Of a stretch of 64,000 bases of DNA, positions 20,106 to 32,060 are shown in pieces (position 1 is the stretch's first letter; each line of letters begins with the position of its first letter). The notes beneath the pieces were generated by a model that did no database searches, was not told the DNA's origin, and saw only the letters and a list, made by a program, of their open reading frames with translations. The stretch spans positions 24,557,610 through 24,621,609 of the forward strand of contig JARWKL010000004.1 of NCBI GenBank assembly GCA_029961685.1, given 5' to 3'. The DNA is from Aristolochia californica. Taxonomy: Eukaryota; Streptophyta; Magnoliopsida; Piperales; Aristolochiaceae. Position numbers and translations under genes: made by a program.

Positions 20106-21060
20106 CCATGTACAAGCGGACAAGGAGTGGTAGAAGGACAAGTCCATCCTGGAGGAGCATCATGGGAGGAGTAGAAGGATGTGTCCTCAAAGAAAGTCAC
20201 ATCCCTAGAGATAAGCATCCTCTAAAGGGTAGGATTGTAACAGACATAACCTTTCTTGGTGCGAGAGTATCCCAAAAAAATGCACCTCATACACCGTGGA
20301 TCAAGTTTATTTTTATGTGGAGATGTAACATGAACAAAACACGTACATCCAAATACTTTCAAAGGAAGCAAAAATGGATTTTCACCATTAAATAACTAAG
20401 AGTAAGGTGTTTTATGATGAAGAACTGATGAAGGTAACCTATTAATAAGAAAACATGTTGTAAGTATAGCATGAGGCCAATAGAAATAGGGTACCTTCAT
20501 GGAGTAGAGGAGGCCCTGAGCAACTTCAAGAAGATGACGATTCTTCCTTTCAACAACACCATTTTGTTGAGGAGTATAGGCACATGATGTTTGATGAATA
20601 AGCCCATTACTCTCACAAAATGATTTGAATTCATTAGACATGTATTCCTTAGCATTATCAGATCTAAGGATATGAATTTTCTTCCCAAATAGTGTCAAGA
20701 CCATAGCATGAAAATTTTTAAACAAAGGAAGAATTTCTGAACACTCTTTAAATAAATATAACCAAGTCACACAGGTAAAATCATCAACAAAAATGACAAA
20801 GTATTTAACTTGGGAAATATTTGAGACACATAAAGGTCTCCATAAATCAGAATGTATTAGCTCAAAAGGAGCAGTACTTGTAGTTGTAAGATGAGGAGAA
20901 TATGTACTCCTAATATGTTTACTTCATCGACAAACCTCACAACTGAAATTAGAAAGTTCTTTTAAGGACGGAAGCAAAGAACAAAGTGAATGGGTAGACG
21001 GATAACAAATCGATTGTGCCAAAGTTGGGTTCAGATGTAATGGATGATAATGCAGCTAAT
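20106..21060 (-). pseudogene. G1 integrase
   Basis: 20396-20770 is a 124-codon ORF with RSDNAKEY (second Asp) and NGVVERKNRHLLEVAQ (Glu). The first Asp is in HSDLWRP near 20845, in a separate frame. The pre-integrase HNRLGHP-like and CEVC zinc finger lie near 20930-21010. The C-terminal FGCTCFVH...FLGY motifs are near 20290-20350. All three catalytic acids remain although the frame is broken. Confidence 0.85.
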
Positions 21061-21099
21061 GGTGGAAGAGTGAAGTAGTAAAAACCCTCCTTTTCATGG

Positions 21100-21560
21100 T
21101 TACCACCAATCACCTGCTTCGTAGTGAGATCCTAAAATACACAAGAAGACGGTGAGAAGGTGATAGAGCAATTTAATTGTTTGGTTAATTTACTAACCGA
21201 GAGCAAATTTAAAGAAAATTGAGGGACAAACAAAACATCTTGAAGGGGAATAGATGAGGTAAGAGAGGAGGAACCTTTGCCAAGGACCTTGGTTTGGGTG
21301 CCATTAGCAATAGTAACGAATTTTTGAGGATAACAAGGAGATAAGGACTGCAACAAGTGTTTGTTACCTGATAGATGTTTGGAGGCCCCAGAGTCGATGA
21401 TCCAAGAGGAAGAGGAAGAAGAGGAAGAAGAGGAAGAAAGCATACCCGATGCAATACTAGTAGCAACAGTAGATGATGAGGGAATAGAGGATTCCATGAA
21501 GGACTTCATTTTCTAAAATGCAACATAGTCTTCAGCAGAAAGAGTCACATTTTCGAAGGA
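21100..21560 (-). pseudogene. G1 protease
   Basis: A 125-codon ORF (21132-21509) with a serine run, then SWIIDSGASKHLSG, the intact copia aspartic protease motif, and ANGTQTKVLGKGSSSL and VLFVPQFSLNLLSVSKLT downstream. It cleaves the polyprotein in the family. A zinc-knuckle region between gag and protease lies near 21600-21700 in broken frame. Confidence 0.85.
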
Positions 21561-21814
21561 TGATTCAGCCCTATCTTCATGTTTCTCAATGCTAATAGAG
21601 ACTGGGTTAGTCATGGCCCAATCAGGCTGGCCATGAAGTTTCCAACATGTTGTGGTTCTGACCACCACAATAAGTGCAAAGTCGAGGCTCAATACGGGAA
21701 TTATTCAGACCCGTTCGACCACCTCTATTTTAGCCCCTCTCATAGTTCGACCCCCTCTCATATTTCTGCCCCGTCCTCGATATGATGAAGATGTACCCTG
21801 ATTGTCGGAGAACA

Positions 21815-22474
21815 TCACTGATGGGCATCAATAGGAGAAGGAGGGGATGGATCAGGTCTCCAAAGTAATGTAGTACTAATGTCATCGAAGGATGGAAGAG
21901 CGGAAGAACTTAGAAGCTGAGTTTTTACAACCTCAAGGAAAGGTTTAATATTCGATAAGCAAATGACTGCTACCAAAGCTTCTCGTTGTAATTCTTGAAC
22001 AGAAATATCAGTGGAGTATGGCTGAGCTATTTTCCATTCTTGGAGAAGGCCTCGAAACCGGGCCAAAAATTCATGAATATTGTCTCCATGTTTGATATCC
22101 AGCATATTTTGTAAGACATCATATATTTTTTGTAATGAGGCAGTACTTGAGTAAAGCTTAGCACAAGTGTCCCATATGTTCTTAGTAGTTTCAAAGTGGA
22201 CCACATTGTTGGCCACATGCTCTTCCATGCTATTGATGAACCAACTTATCACCATGTTATCATTTTTAACCCACTTGTGGTAGGACTCATCTTCTTCATC
22301 AATCGAAGGAGAAAATTTAATAACATGGCTTAAGAGGTCATGAGTAATAAGAACCCTCTGGACCGATTGTGACCAGCTCATGTAATTGGAGAGACCTCTT
22401 AGTGGAATCATAGTAATACAAAGTATATCACTCTTATTACTGTTGTGTCCTCTCTCCATGATGCGGCAAGTCAA
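21815..22474 (-). pseudogene. G1 gag
   Basis: A 219-codon gag ORF: ITMIPLRGLSNYMSWSQSVQ, YHKWVKNDNMVISWFINSM, IWDTCAKLYSSTASLQKIYD and FLARFRGLLQEW are the standard copia gag landmarks. The start at 22474 is followed after 20 bp by a second, duplicated gag N-terminus. It forms the capsid in the family. The zinc knuckle lies outside this ORF. Confidence 0.82.
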
Positions 22475-22995
22475 ATGTAGAGGTCAAGGGAAGGGGCCTT
22501 CTTCAAATAACAATTACTCAATGTAATTTGAAGAACCCGTGGTCCAAAGCATATTTTGTAAGACATCATATTTTTTTTGTAATGAGGCAGTACTTGAGTA
22601 AAGCTTAGCACAAGTGTCCCATATGTCCTTGGGGGTTTCCAAGTGGACCACATTGTTGACCACATGCTCTTCCATGCTATTAATGAGCCAACTTATCACC
22701 ATGTTATCATTTTTAACCCACTTGTGGTAGGTCTCATCTTCTTCATCAACGGAGGAGGAAATTTAATAACGTGGCTTAAGAGGTCACGACTAATAACAAC
22801 CCTCCGGACCGATTGTGACCAGCTCATGTAATTGGAGAGACCTCTTAGTGGAATCGTAGTAATACGGAGTATATCACTCTTATTACTTTTGTGTCCACTA
22901 TTCATGATGAGGCAAGTCAAATGTGGAGGTCAAGGGAAGGGGCCTTCTTCAAATAACAATTACTCAATGTAATTTGAAAAACCCGTGGACCAAAT
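22085..22995 (-). repeat. ~450-bp partial tandem duplication of G1 gag
   Basis: 22098-22540 and about 22545-22995 encode the same gag N-terminal segment (SNYMSWSQSV...SLQK(I/K)YDVLQNML) and the same leader. The copies differ by roughly 5-8 percent and by small indels, so the duplication is old. G2 and K have a single copy. Confidence 0.85.
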
Positions 22996-23802
22996 CAGTC
23001 ACCAAAAAAAAGAACAAGAACCAATTTCTTTCACGAGAGCAAACACCAAACTATCAACAAATTTGTGCCTTTAGCAAGTGAGAATAAAATCCAGTCATCA
23101 CTCAACTCCTCTTGTATTCTTTAAAACAAAAAGAAGAAGGTAGATGCAACCGATTAGGCCTTAATCCAAACTCCAATACAAACCGAGAGATAGAAAAAAA
23201 TATTTAGAGAATATTTAAAATAAAATCAAGATACTTGGAAAAAATTTATCTTCAGCTCATGGGATACTTCAACATAAAAAAAAATTCAATTGTTGAAGTT
23301 CAAAAGAAACTACAAAGGGTAAATGACTGCTGGAATTTCACCAAACATATAATGGGCATCCAACAACATAACACAAGCCCATGAACAACATTAAGTACGA
23401 GAAGTTGCAGCAACATGTGCTGGAATTCTACCTCAAATGAGATTGATCCAAGTTACATAAAGGTAATTGAATCTCACTCATCAATCTTAATAAGACGCAA
23501 ACAACAAATGATCTTGATCACACTTGTAATTGATTTACTAGAAGATCAAGATTATAACATCAATTTAGTCATAAAAATAAATCTTCACAACATATAAAGA
23601 TTTATCTTGACTTGATGTGATTCAAAGTTCAAGAAGTAGAAAAATAGTAAAGAGGAGTATGTAAATAAGGAAGGGAAACAAAATGTAAATAAGAAGAGAA
23701 TGAACTTATCTCTTCATGACTGAACTCCTTCTTTTACAACTTCTTGAACAGATTCATAATAACTTCATCAAGAGGGATCCTAAACTCCTTGCTTTGATAC
23801 TA
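22996..23802 (-). other. G1 untranslated leader
   Basis: A noncoding leader between gag and the 5' LTR, matched by 35617-36499 in G2. The primer site reads TAGTATCAAAGC on the minus strand next to the LTR (23791-23802). Nothing else is seen. Confidence 0.7.
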
Positions 23803-24190
23803 TGTAGAATTTAGGATCTCATGAAAGAAAGTTTAGATCAACGAGGAAGAAGAAGAAGAAGAGAGAAGGAGAGGCGAAGAAGAAGAATGTGGAAGGAGAG
23901 AGTTTTGATTAAGGGAGAAGAGGTTTACGACAAAGTGAAAATGAGGGCTGGACGAATTTGTGGAAAGAGAGGAGAGTGCTTCAATGCTCTACCTCTTAGC
24001 CAATGCCTTTATTTATAGTCTTTACAATGCCCTTAGGGCTACAACTTGATGAAAGAAAAGACATAAAAAGAACACATATTTACACTTCTATGCCATCTTT
24101 AAGTGAAGTATCATAATTCACACATGTGCAACTCCTTTGTAGTGTGAGTTTCTTGCCTTGAGCTTGTGGGCTTGAGCCCATCCTCCAACA
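23803..24190 (-). repeat. 5' LTR of G1
   Basis: TGTAGAATTTAGGATC...CCTCCAACA in plus coordinates. It is nearly identical in length (388 bp) and sequence to 18351-18741, suggesting a fairly recent insertion. Confidence 0.9.
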
Positions 24191-25784
24191 AGGCTGAGTC
24201 TGTAGTGCCTCTCAATTACCTAAGAATCCACTTCACTGCTTCCCAATGTTGCTTACTAGGTTGCTCATATATCTGCTCACAACTCCCACTGCATGAGCTA
24301 TGTCTAGTCTAATGCACACCATGGCATACATGAGATTGCCAATAGCAGAAGCATAAGGAACATTGGTCATGTTGGCTCACTCCTTAGATTTCCTAAAGTA
24401 TTTTTCCAAATGAGTACTTATTGGTTTTGCATCTTTCATGCTGAATCTGCTCAACACATCCTTCACATATTATTATTTTGATAGTTTCAAGACATCAATG
24501 TCCCTAATAATTCTCATCCCAAGGATTTGTTTTGCAGCACCCAAATCCTTCATTTTTGGACAACTCCCTTTTCAAAACTTATATTTCTTGTTTGCAAACA
24601 CCTGTTGTCAACATGTCATCAACATATAATAGTAGAATGATATAGGAGTCATAAAGCTTCTTCAAATAACAACAATGATTTGCCTGGCACCTCAAGAAAC
24701 CATTACTACTCATAAAGGTGTCAAACTTCTTATACCACTATCTTGGAGCTTTTTTAAGACCATACATGCTCTTTTGAAGTTTGCACACCATTTTCTCCTT
24801 TCCTTGTGCTTTGAAACCATGTGGCTGCATCATGTAACTTTCTTCCTCGAAATCACCTTGAAGAACGGTTGTCTTTACATCCAACTGCTATAAGTACAAG
24901 TCTTCATTTTCCACTAGTTCAAGCACCATTCTAATAGTAATCAAATTTTACTACTGGAGAGAAAATTTGAGTGTATTCAATGCCTTCTTTTTTTGAAAGC
25001 CTTTTACCACCAATCTTGCCTTGTACCACTTGCTACCATCATGTTCATCTGTTATTCGATAAACCCATTTATTTTTCAAGGCCTTCATCCCTTTTGGTAA
25101 CTTGGTTTGTTGTCATGTCTGGTTGGATAACATTGAATCCATCTCATCCTTCATGGCCAACTCCCACTTGGTTGATTCATCAACTTGCACGGTTTCCTCA
25201 TAACTCTCTAGTTCACCTTTATCAATCAACAAAATATAATTCAGTGTAGGGAGTACCTTTGTGGTGGTATGCTAGTTCTATCAGATTTATTGAATTCAGA
25301 CATAGGAATGTCTTGATTTACTTCTAGGGGTATGTTTTCCCTAGTTCTATCAGATCTCTTGAATTCAGACACAGGAATGTCTTGATTTACTTATAGGGGT
25401 ATGTTTTCTTTGTCTTCTTGAGAGACATTCTCCATCTCAATAACTAGAAGATCTCTCAAGTGAATCACTTTTGACTTCTTGGCTTCATCACTTGTGCTCT
25501 CAGACTTTGTTCTCAATCTCTCCTTATACATGGCACCTTCATTGAATTTCACGTCCTGGCTTCTGAAAACCTTACGGCTTTGGTCATCCCAGAAGCGATA
25601 ACCAAACTTGGTACCACTATAGCCAATAAAGAAACATATCTTAGATTTAGCAACAAGTTTATTTCTAACAACAGAATCAATATGAATATAAGAGACACAA
25701 CCAAAAACTTTCTAGAAAAAAAGACTTACCTCTTTGCTACTCCAGACCTCTTATGGTATTTTGCAATCCAATGGTATTGAGGGA
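24191..25784 (-). pseudogene. Copia D integrase C-terminus and reverse transcriptase
   Basis: With many stops, the minus strand reads a Tnt1-like RT. From right to left: FIGYSGTKFGYRFWDD (integrase tail, about 25560-25620), a linker rich in SEFKRSDRT-type repeats, a RT start near 25000-25150, KGFEAQGKE-like text near 24790, the YVDD region near 24620 (LYVDDMLT) and MKDLGAAKQILGM near 24520-24560, then MYAMVCIRLDIAHAVGVVSR near 24290-24350. It continues across G1 into RNase H at 18350. Heavily degraded. Confidence 0.78.
25272..25409. repeat. 69-bp tandem duplication in D
   Basis: CTAGTTCTATCAGAT(T/C)T...GGGGTATGTTTTC is repeated twice in the linker between integrase and RT, with a few differences. 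Confidence 0.85.
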
Positions 25785-25985
25785 TGTAGAGTTTAGGATC
25801 CCATGTGAAGGACTTTAGATCAACAAAGAAGAAGAAGAAAAAGAAGAAGAAGAGAGAAATGAAAGGAGAAGGAGAAGGAAAAGGAGAAGAAACTAGATGG
25901 AGAGAGTTTGGATTAAGAAGAGAAGAGGGAGTGTCGACCAAGGAGGGAGCCTGGCCAAATTTCTGGAAAAAGAGGGAAGAGCTTC

Positions 25986-26576
25986 TGTTACAACCTTGGT
26001 GCACGATCTGGTGGGACCCACCATGAGGACGTGGCATGCCAAGAAGAGTCCTCACCCCATCTAGCATGAGTTAAGAAGATAAGAAGCACAAGCTGAAATG
26101 AGTTATAAGACTTGAAGATCAAATGTGACCCACAAAGATACCACAAGCTGGAATCTTATCATTATGATCTGGAAGACCACATGGGACCCACAAGGATAAG
26201 GCCACAAGCTCACCTCCTCCCTTATTTCCACGTTATTGAAGAAGAGTTATAGTTCAACTTATATTAGAACTCTATTAGATTTTGTTATCCTTTCAAGATT
26301 GACTTATCTTAGAGAGTTAGAGTTGGAATGTAATTAGGAGATTTAAAGGTTGTATAAGGACTCTATCACTTCCTCTACTATAAATAGAGGTGCATTAATT
26401 CAAAATTTATCAAGTTCTACAATTCTCTCTTGAGTAAATCTCTTTCTCTTTGTTTGGTGCACACCTTGTTCCTCTTCTCTTCTTCTCTCTACCCGAGAAC
26501 CTTCTTCCCCTTTTCTCCTTTTTTCTTTCTCTCTTCCCTTTCTTAGAATATTGGAAATGGGATCCTAAATTCAACA
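25986..26576 (+). repeat. 5' LTR of K
   Basis: TGTTACAACCTTGG...CCTAAATTCAACA, 591 bp. The promoter is marked by TATAAATAG (26379-26387), followed by a C/T-rich leader. Confidence 0.9.
26379..26387 (+). promoter_or_regulatory. TATA box in the K LTR
   Basis: TATAAATAG in CTACTATAAATAGAGG. The 3' LTR has the same motif at 31137-31145. Confidence 0.7.
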
Positions 26577-26590
26577 TGGTATCAAAGCAT
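26577..26590 (+). promoter_or_regulatory. Primer-binding site of K
   Basis: TGGTATCAAAGCAT directly after the LTR, one base from the initiator tRNA-Met complement. Confidence 0.85.
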
Positions 26591-27058
26591 TAATATGATC
26601 AACACCACTCATAGAAAGCTACTTGTGAAGGAAGATCAAAAAGCTTGAGATAAGTTCCTTCATTATTTTTTTTTATTACTTCATGTTACTAGTTTCTAGA
26701 TTTAGAAGATGATTTAAAGATGAGTATGTGAATGATTTTCATTTGATGAGATTGTGGATATGAATGCCTCTCAATCTAGAAGAAGCTATCAAAGCAGTTT
26801 TGTCAGTTTGGAATTTTTGTTAACTGAGACCAGTCCATGATCAGATTGTTGAAAAACAATTCGTTGGAAAAAGATTCCATTGATATAGAAGATTGATATT
26901 GAGTCTATTATGAGTGGTTATTTACTCAGAAAAAAATCAGAATAATGATCATTTAACATCAATGCTAAATTCCTCCAGGCCCCAAGTTGTTTGAAGAATA
27001 CTACTTGGATATTTTGATTAGAATTTTTTGGAGAATTATTTTTGTTGAAGTGCCAATT
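26591..27058 (+). other. K untranslated leader, no gene seen
   Basis: AT-rich leader between the primer site and gag. No conserved motif found. Confidence 0.7.
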
Positions 27059-27430
27059 ATGGCTAAAGAAAATGTGAGTAGCAAAGGTGGTATACTCAGA
27101 ATTACCATAATACCCTTAAGAAGGGTATCGAATTTTATGAGTTGGTCCACATCGGTTCAAAGGTTTCTTATAACAAAGGACCTACTTGGTCATCTCACCA
27201 ACCGTGGACCACCTATTGATCAAGAAGATATTTTTTATAACAAATGGTTAAAAAATTATACCATTGTGATTAGTTAGCTAATCAAAAGCATGGAAAAATT
27301 GTGGAAAGAATGCACTCATTGTGGGAGATATGGCCACACTATAGATACATGCTATTACAAGGAAAGGAGTTACTGTGGAAAAAATGGTCACTATGGAGAA
27401 ATACGTTATAATGTCGATGACTACTTAGAC
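27059..27430 (+). pseudogene. K gag with zinc knuckle, internally deleted
   Basis: The ORF from ATG 27059 gives ITIIPLRRVSNFMSWSTSVQ and FYNKWLKNYTIVIS, then a stop near 27274. About 130 central gag codons present in G1 (IWDTCAKLY and so on) are missing, because the sequence goes straight to the CCHC knuckle CTHCGRYGHTIDTC near 27308-27350. A second CGKNGHYG follows. Without the capsid core this gag cannot build a particle. Confidence 0.8.
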
Positions 27431-28990
27431 TTGACAAAGGCTAATCAAGCTTTGGTAGGTGATACAAAGGAGGATCAACCCACAAAAATAACTGAAAAGA
27501 AAATTTTTACTGATGAAGAATATGAGTTGTTTCAGAAAATGATGGGTTCTTCTCAAAGTTCCTCATTAAATACCGCTGCCACCACTGCTTCAGGTATGCT
27601 ATCTGCTTCATCTTCATCCTGGATAATTGACACAAGAGCCTCCGAGCATCATACAGGTAACAAAAATTTATTACATTCTGTATCTCGATGTCTTTCACAT
27701 AAGTTTGTTACCATAGCTGACTGTTCTCAAACCAAGGTTCAAGGGAAAGGATCCACTTCCATTACACCATCAGTTCTGCTCACTGATATTCTATTTGTTC
27801 CTACCTTCCCTTTGAATCTGTTATTTGTTAGTCAGCTGACAAAGTATTTTAATTGCTTTGTCACCTTCTCACCCACTTTGTTTGTATTTCATGATCTTAT
27901 AATGAAGCAAGTGATTGGTGGAGGTCGTGAACAAGGGGGGCTATAATTCCTGGATGTGCCAAAACTAAATATTGTTTCCAGTAGTGAAATGAGACAAGGC
28001 TATCGGCTCGGACATCCATCTTTCCATCTTCACAATCTCTTCATTATATGTTTCCTACTCTTAAAGTCAAGTCCGAGTTTCATTGTGAAGTTTGTCAACT
28101 AAGTAAGCATCAAAGGAGTACATACTCACCTCGACCAGAAGTCAAAAGTATTACTCTATTTTCAATAATTCATACTGTTGTATGGGGACCCTTGAGCATC
28201 TCAAATATTTCTAAAGTCAGGTATTTTATTACATTAATTGATGACTTCACTTGTATCACTTGGTTGTTTCTATTTATGGAGCGTCTGAGATACCATTGAT
28301 TTTTAAGACTTTTCATGCTATGGTACTCACTCAGTTTGGTCAAAACATAAAAATACTTTGGTCTGATAATGCCAAAGAATACATTTCCAAAGAAGTTGGT
28401 CTTTTTGTAAAAAAATGACATTATCCATCAAACATCATGTGCCTACACTCCTCAAAAAAATGGTCTAGCCAAATAGAAAATTGTCATATTCTTGAGGTTG
28501 CTCGAGGTTTATTATATGCCATGAAAGTCCAATACTTTTATTAGCCTCATGTAATCCTTACCACATGTTTTCTTATTAATCGTCTACTATCTTCCGTTCT
28601 TGGTAATAAATCTCCTTACTCTATATTGTTACCAAATGATGATCCGTTTTCACTGCCCTTGAAAATCTCCAGGTGTCAATGTTTTGTCCATATTTCCTCC
28701 CCAAAACATAGTAAATTTGATCCTAAATCTATCTAGTGTATCTTTCTAGGACACTCTCATACACAAAAGGGTTATGTTTGTTATAATCCCACTCTTCAGC
28801 GTTTACTAGTGTCCAGGGATATCACATTTTTTGAAGACTCTTCATACTATTTTGACAATGCACCTCCAGGTTTATCTTCAATACCAGGTTCCCCTCGACC
28901 GGTTGTGCCCCTTGCTACATAAAATTTTCAGCCCCTAGAAACACCGGCTGACACCACACCTGCTAAGTTTACAAATCCCACCTAGGTAAG
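27430..28990 (+). pseudogene. K protease and integrase
   Basis: Protease is in the 218-codon ORF ending at 27946, with SWIIDTRASEHHTG (family DSGAS, the Gly replaced by Arg). The pre-integrase CEVCQLSKHQRS is at about 28085-28120. The integrase core reads HTVVWGP, so the first Asp is lost, then WSDNAKEY near 28362 (second Asp kept), then NGLAK followed by a stop where the Glu should be. The C-terminal FLGHSHTQKGYVCYNP equivalent is near 28745-28790. Two of three catalytic acids are gone. Confidence 0.83.
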
Positions 28991-29090
28991 TCCATCTTAT
29001 CCAGTTGTTTTTTTCCCACAATATGATACTCATCCTAACGCACAAAGAAAAGAACCCATATCATGCACCATACCCTCTACGTTTCATCCC

Positions 29091-30699
29091 ATGTCAAATT
29101 TTGTGTCTCATCATCGTCTCTCCCCTGCATGTTGTCAATTTCTTTCTGTTATTTCTTCCATATCTGTACCACAGTCCTATCAGGAGGCTCTCAAACATCT
29201 AGGGTGGAAGGCAGCAATGGATGAAGAAATGCAGGCCCTTTATGAAAATCAGACATGGGCTCTAGTCCCACTTCCATCATATAAGAAACCCGTTGGTTGC
29301 AAATGAGTGTTTATTGTGAAACACAATCTGGATGGGTCTATGGCTCGACTGAAGGCTCGCCCCGTGGCCACGGGCTATACACAATGTTATGGGATTGATT
29401 ATGAGGAAACCTTCTCTCGAGTGGCAAAAATGAACTCGATATGTGTGTTATTATCTCTGGCAGCTAACTCTTCCTAGCAGGTATATCAACTTGATGTGAA
29501 AAATGCCTTTCTGAATGGGGACATCAAAGAAGAAATTTATATGCAACAACCACATGGGTATGTGGTTGAGGGGGAGTCAGTATGTCGACTAAAAAAATCT
29601 CTGTATGGTCTAAAATAGCCCCCTCGTGCATGGTTTGAGAAATTTAGTCAAGTCCCTCATACGGGTAGGATTTTACAAATGCTCTAGAGATCACTCAGTT
29701 TTTATTAAAAACACACCTAGAGGCAAGGTAATTATGGCAGTATATGTTGATGATATCATTGTCATTGGTAGTAATTCTGAGGGCATCCAGGAAACAAAAG
29801 AAAAAATATGTGCTGAATTCAAGACAAAGGATCTTTGACTACTCAAATATTTTCTGGTTATTGAAGTATTATAATCCAGGCATGGGATTGTGCTATCCCA
29901 AAGGAAGTATGCCTTTGATCTACTAGAGGAGACATGAATGATGGGATGCAAACCAGCAGACACTCCTATGGACTCAAATACAAAATTATGTGGAGGCACT
30001 AGAGAAGATGTAGATATGGGGAAATATCAAAGACTAGTGGGAAGACTTATTTACTTGTGTGTAACAAGGCCGGATATATCATATGCAGTACGTGTGGTAA
30101 GTCAATACATGCACAAGCCACAACTTAGTCATTGGCAAGCACCTAAAAGGATACTACGATATCTAAAAGGAGCTCCAGGAAGAGGGCTTCTATATAAAAA
30201 CCATGGTCACTTCAACATCGAAGGATTCTTAGATGCAGACTGAGCCGGATCCCTGGATGGTAAAAAATCTACTTCGGGATTTTGTACAGTGGTTGGAGGG
30301 AATTTGGTTACATGAAAAAGCAAAAAGCAAAATGTAGTAGCACAGTCTAGGGCAGAAGCATTATATAGAGCCATGGCCCACATTGTTAGTGAAATCCTAT
30401 GGATAAGATCTTTTCTCACTGAGTTGGGATTATACAAAGAAGCTGCGATAGATCTATATTGTGATAATCAAGCAGCAATACACATTATATCAAATCCAAA
30501 CTTCTATGAAAGAATAAAGCATATTGAAATGGACTACCATTTTATACGAGAAAAGTTCCTAGCGAGTCTTTTATCTCTAAAGCATATATCATCACAAAGT
30601 CAAGTTGCAGATATTCTCACCAAGTCGGTCCCTCACAAGAATATGTCTACCATCTGCAACAAGCTAGGCATCTATGATGTTTTCTCACCCCTAGCTTGA
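29091..30699 (+). pseudogene. K reverse transcriptase and RNase H
   Basis: RT starts near 29170 (SYQEALKHLGWKAAMDEEMQ), then [51 protein letters not shown] and an intact YVDDIIVIGSN box near 29740-29770. Thumb and connection are in 29938-30243 (TPMDSNTKLCGG, YQRLVGRLIYLCVTRPDISY). RNase H spans 30220-30699 ([40 protein letters not shown]) and ends ICNKLGIYDVFSPLA with a stop before the polypurine tract. Stops at 29305, 29476, 29617 and 30241 disable it. Confidence 0.86.
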
Positions 30700-30706
30700 G
30701 GGGGAG

Positions 30707-31334
30707 TGTTACAATGTGGGACCCACCATGAGGACGTGGGATGCCAAGAAGAGTCCTCACCCAAGCTAGCATGAGTTAAGAAGATAAGAAGCACAAGATG
30801 AAATGAGTTAGAAGACTTGAAGATTAAGTGGGACCCAAAAGATACCACGAGCTGGAAGATCACGTGGGACCCAAAAGATACCACGAGCTGGAAGATCACG
30901 TGGGACCCAAAAGATACCACGAGCTGGAAGATCACGTGGGACCCGCAAGGAAAGGCCACAAGCTCACCTCCTCCCTTATTTCCACGTTATTGAAGAAGAG
31001 TTATAGTTCAACTTAAATTAGAACTCAATTAGATTGTGTTATCCTTTCAAGATAGACTTATCTTAGAGAGTTAGATTTGGAATGTAATTAGGAGATTTAA
31101 AGGTTAATTGTAAAAGGACTCTATCACTTCCTCCACTATAAATAGAGGTGCTGAAATTCAGAATTAATCAAGTTCTACAATTCTCTCTTGAGTAAATCTC
31201 TTTCTCTTTCCTTGGCGCACACCTTGTTCCTCTTCTCTTCTTCTCTCTACCCGAGAGCCTTCTTCCCCTTTTCTCTTTTTTTCTTTCTCTCTTCCCTTGC
31301 TCGGAATATTGTAAAAGGGATCATAAATTCAATA
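30707..31334 (+). repeat. 3' LTR of K
   Basis: TGTTACAATGTGGG...CATAAATTCAATA, 628 bp. It matches 25986-26576 but carries a 36-bp triplication. Confidence 0.88.
30829..30936 (+). repeat. 36-bp unit repeated three times in the K 3' LTR
   Basis: TGGGACCCAAAAGATACCAC followed by GAGCTGGAAGATCACG starts at 30829, 30865 and 30901 with no spacer and no differences; a partial fourth follows. The 5' LTR has only diverged versions. Confidence 0.9.
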
Positions 31335-31535
31335 ACTTCAATGCTCTACCTCTTAGCCAATGCCTTTATTTATAGCTTTACAATACCCTTAGGGCTACAA
31401 CTTGATAAAAGAAGAGACATAAAAGGAACATGTATTTACATATTTATGTAAAGCATTCTATTTTACTTATATGCCACCACTTATAAGTGTTGGCTTACTA
31501 GCCTTGAGCTTGTGGGCTTGAGCCCATCTTCCAAC

Positions 31536-32060
31536 TCTCCCATCAAGTTGGAGGACATGATTTTAGATTTAAACTGTTTAGTGAGGATATCAACCACTGG
31601 CTCTTGAGATGAAACATGCTTGAGGGAGATTATTCCTGCTTGAAACTTCTCCCGTATAAAGTGACCAATCCACCTCAATGTGTTTAGTCCTTTCATTGAT
31701 GATTGGATTGGAAGTAATATGAATGGCTGCTTGATTATCACAATGTAGACCCATAGGACCTCTTTTATAAAATCCTAATTCGGTAAGAAGGGTCTTGATC
31801 CTTAAGAGTTCACTAACTATGTGGGCCATACCTCTATATTCTGCTTCGGCGCTAGATCTTGCAACCACATTTCGCTTCTTACTTTTAGATGTAACCAAGT
31901 TCCCTCCAACAAGTGTGCAATATCCATACCTAGATTTCCAATCATTAGGTGATCCAGCCCAATCTGCATATGAGGAGCCTTCAATGTTGAAGAGCCCATA
32001 TTTTTTATAAACCAATCCTCTTCCCGGAGCTCCATTTAGGTATCGTAATATTCTCTATAA
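31536..32060 (-). pseudogene. G2 RNase H
   Basis: 31590-32015 on the minus strand encodes [54 protein letters not shown] and KHIEVDW. The last ~50 codons lie in another frame (31541-31680, [20 protein letters not shown]). It is the best-kept RNase H in the window but is frameshifted. Confidence 0.85.

Larger units (their letters stand above)
18351..24190 (-). mobile_element. Ty1/copia element G1
   Basis: A complete minus-strand copia element of 5840 bp. The 3' LTR is 18351-18741 and the 5' LTR 23803-24190. A perfect TSD AGGCT (18346-18350, 24191-24195) flanks it. Inside, from right to left, are gag, protease, integrase, RT and RNase H, with a GAGGGGGAG polypurine tract at 18742-18750. Frames carry some stops, but the domain motifs are well kept. 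Gag has an extra partial duplication. It interrupts the RT/RNase H region of D. Confidence 0.92.
25986..31334 (+). mobile_element. Ty1/copia element K
   Basis: A plus-strand copia element of 5349 bp. LTRs 25986-26576 and 30707-31334; primer site TGGTATCAAAGCA; polypurine tract GAGGGGGAG at 30698-30706. Flanks are GCTTC (25981-25985) and ACTTC (31335-31339), a TSD with one transition. All domains are present in order but frames are broken. Its protein resembles the G elements, while its LTR is different. Confidence 0.9.
25785..31535 (-). repeat. 3' LTR of G2, split by copia K
   Basis: 25785-25985 and 31335-31535 join to a 402-bp LTR, TGTAGAGTTTAGGATCC...CTTCCAACT, the last base of the usual CA end being mutated. 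Confidence 0.88.

Noticed and set aside
30829..30936. CRISPR-like short direct repeats.
   Set aside because: The three 36-bp units are contiguous with no spacers and lie in a plant LTR.
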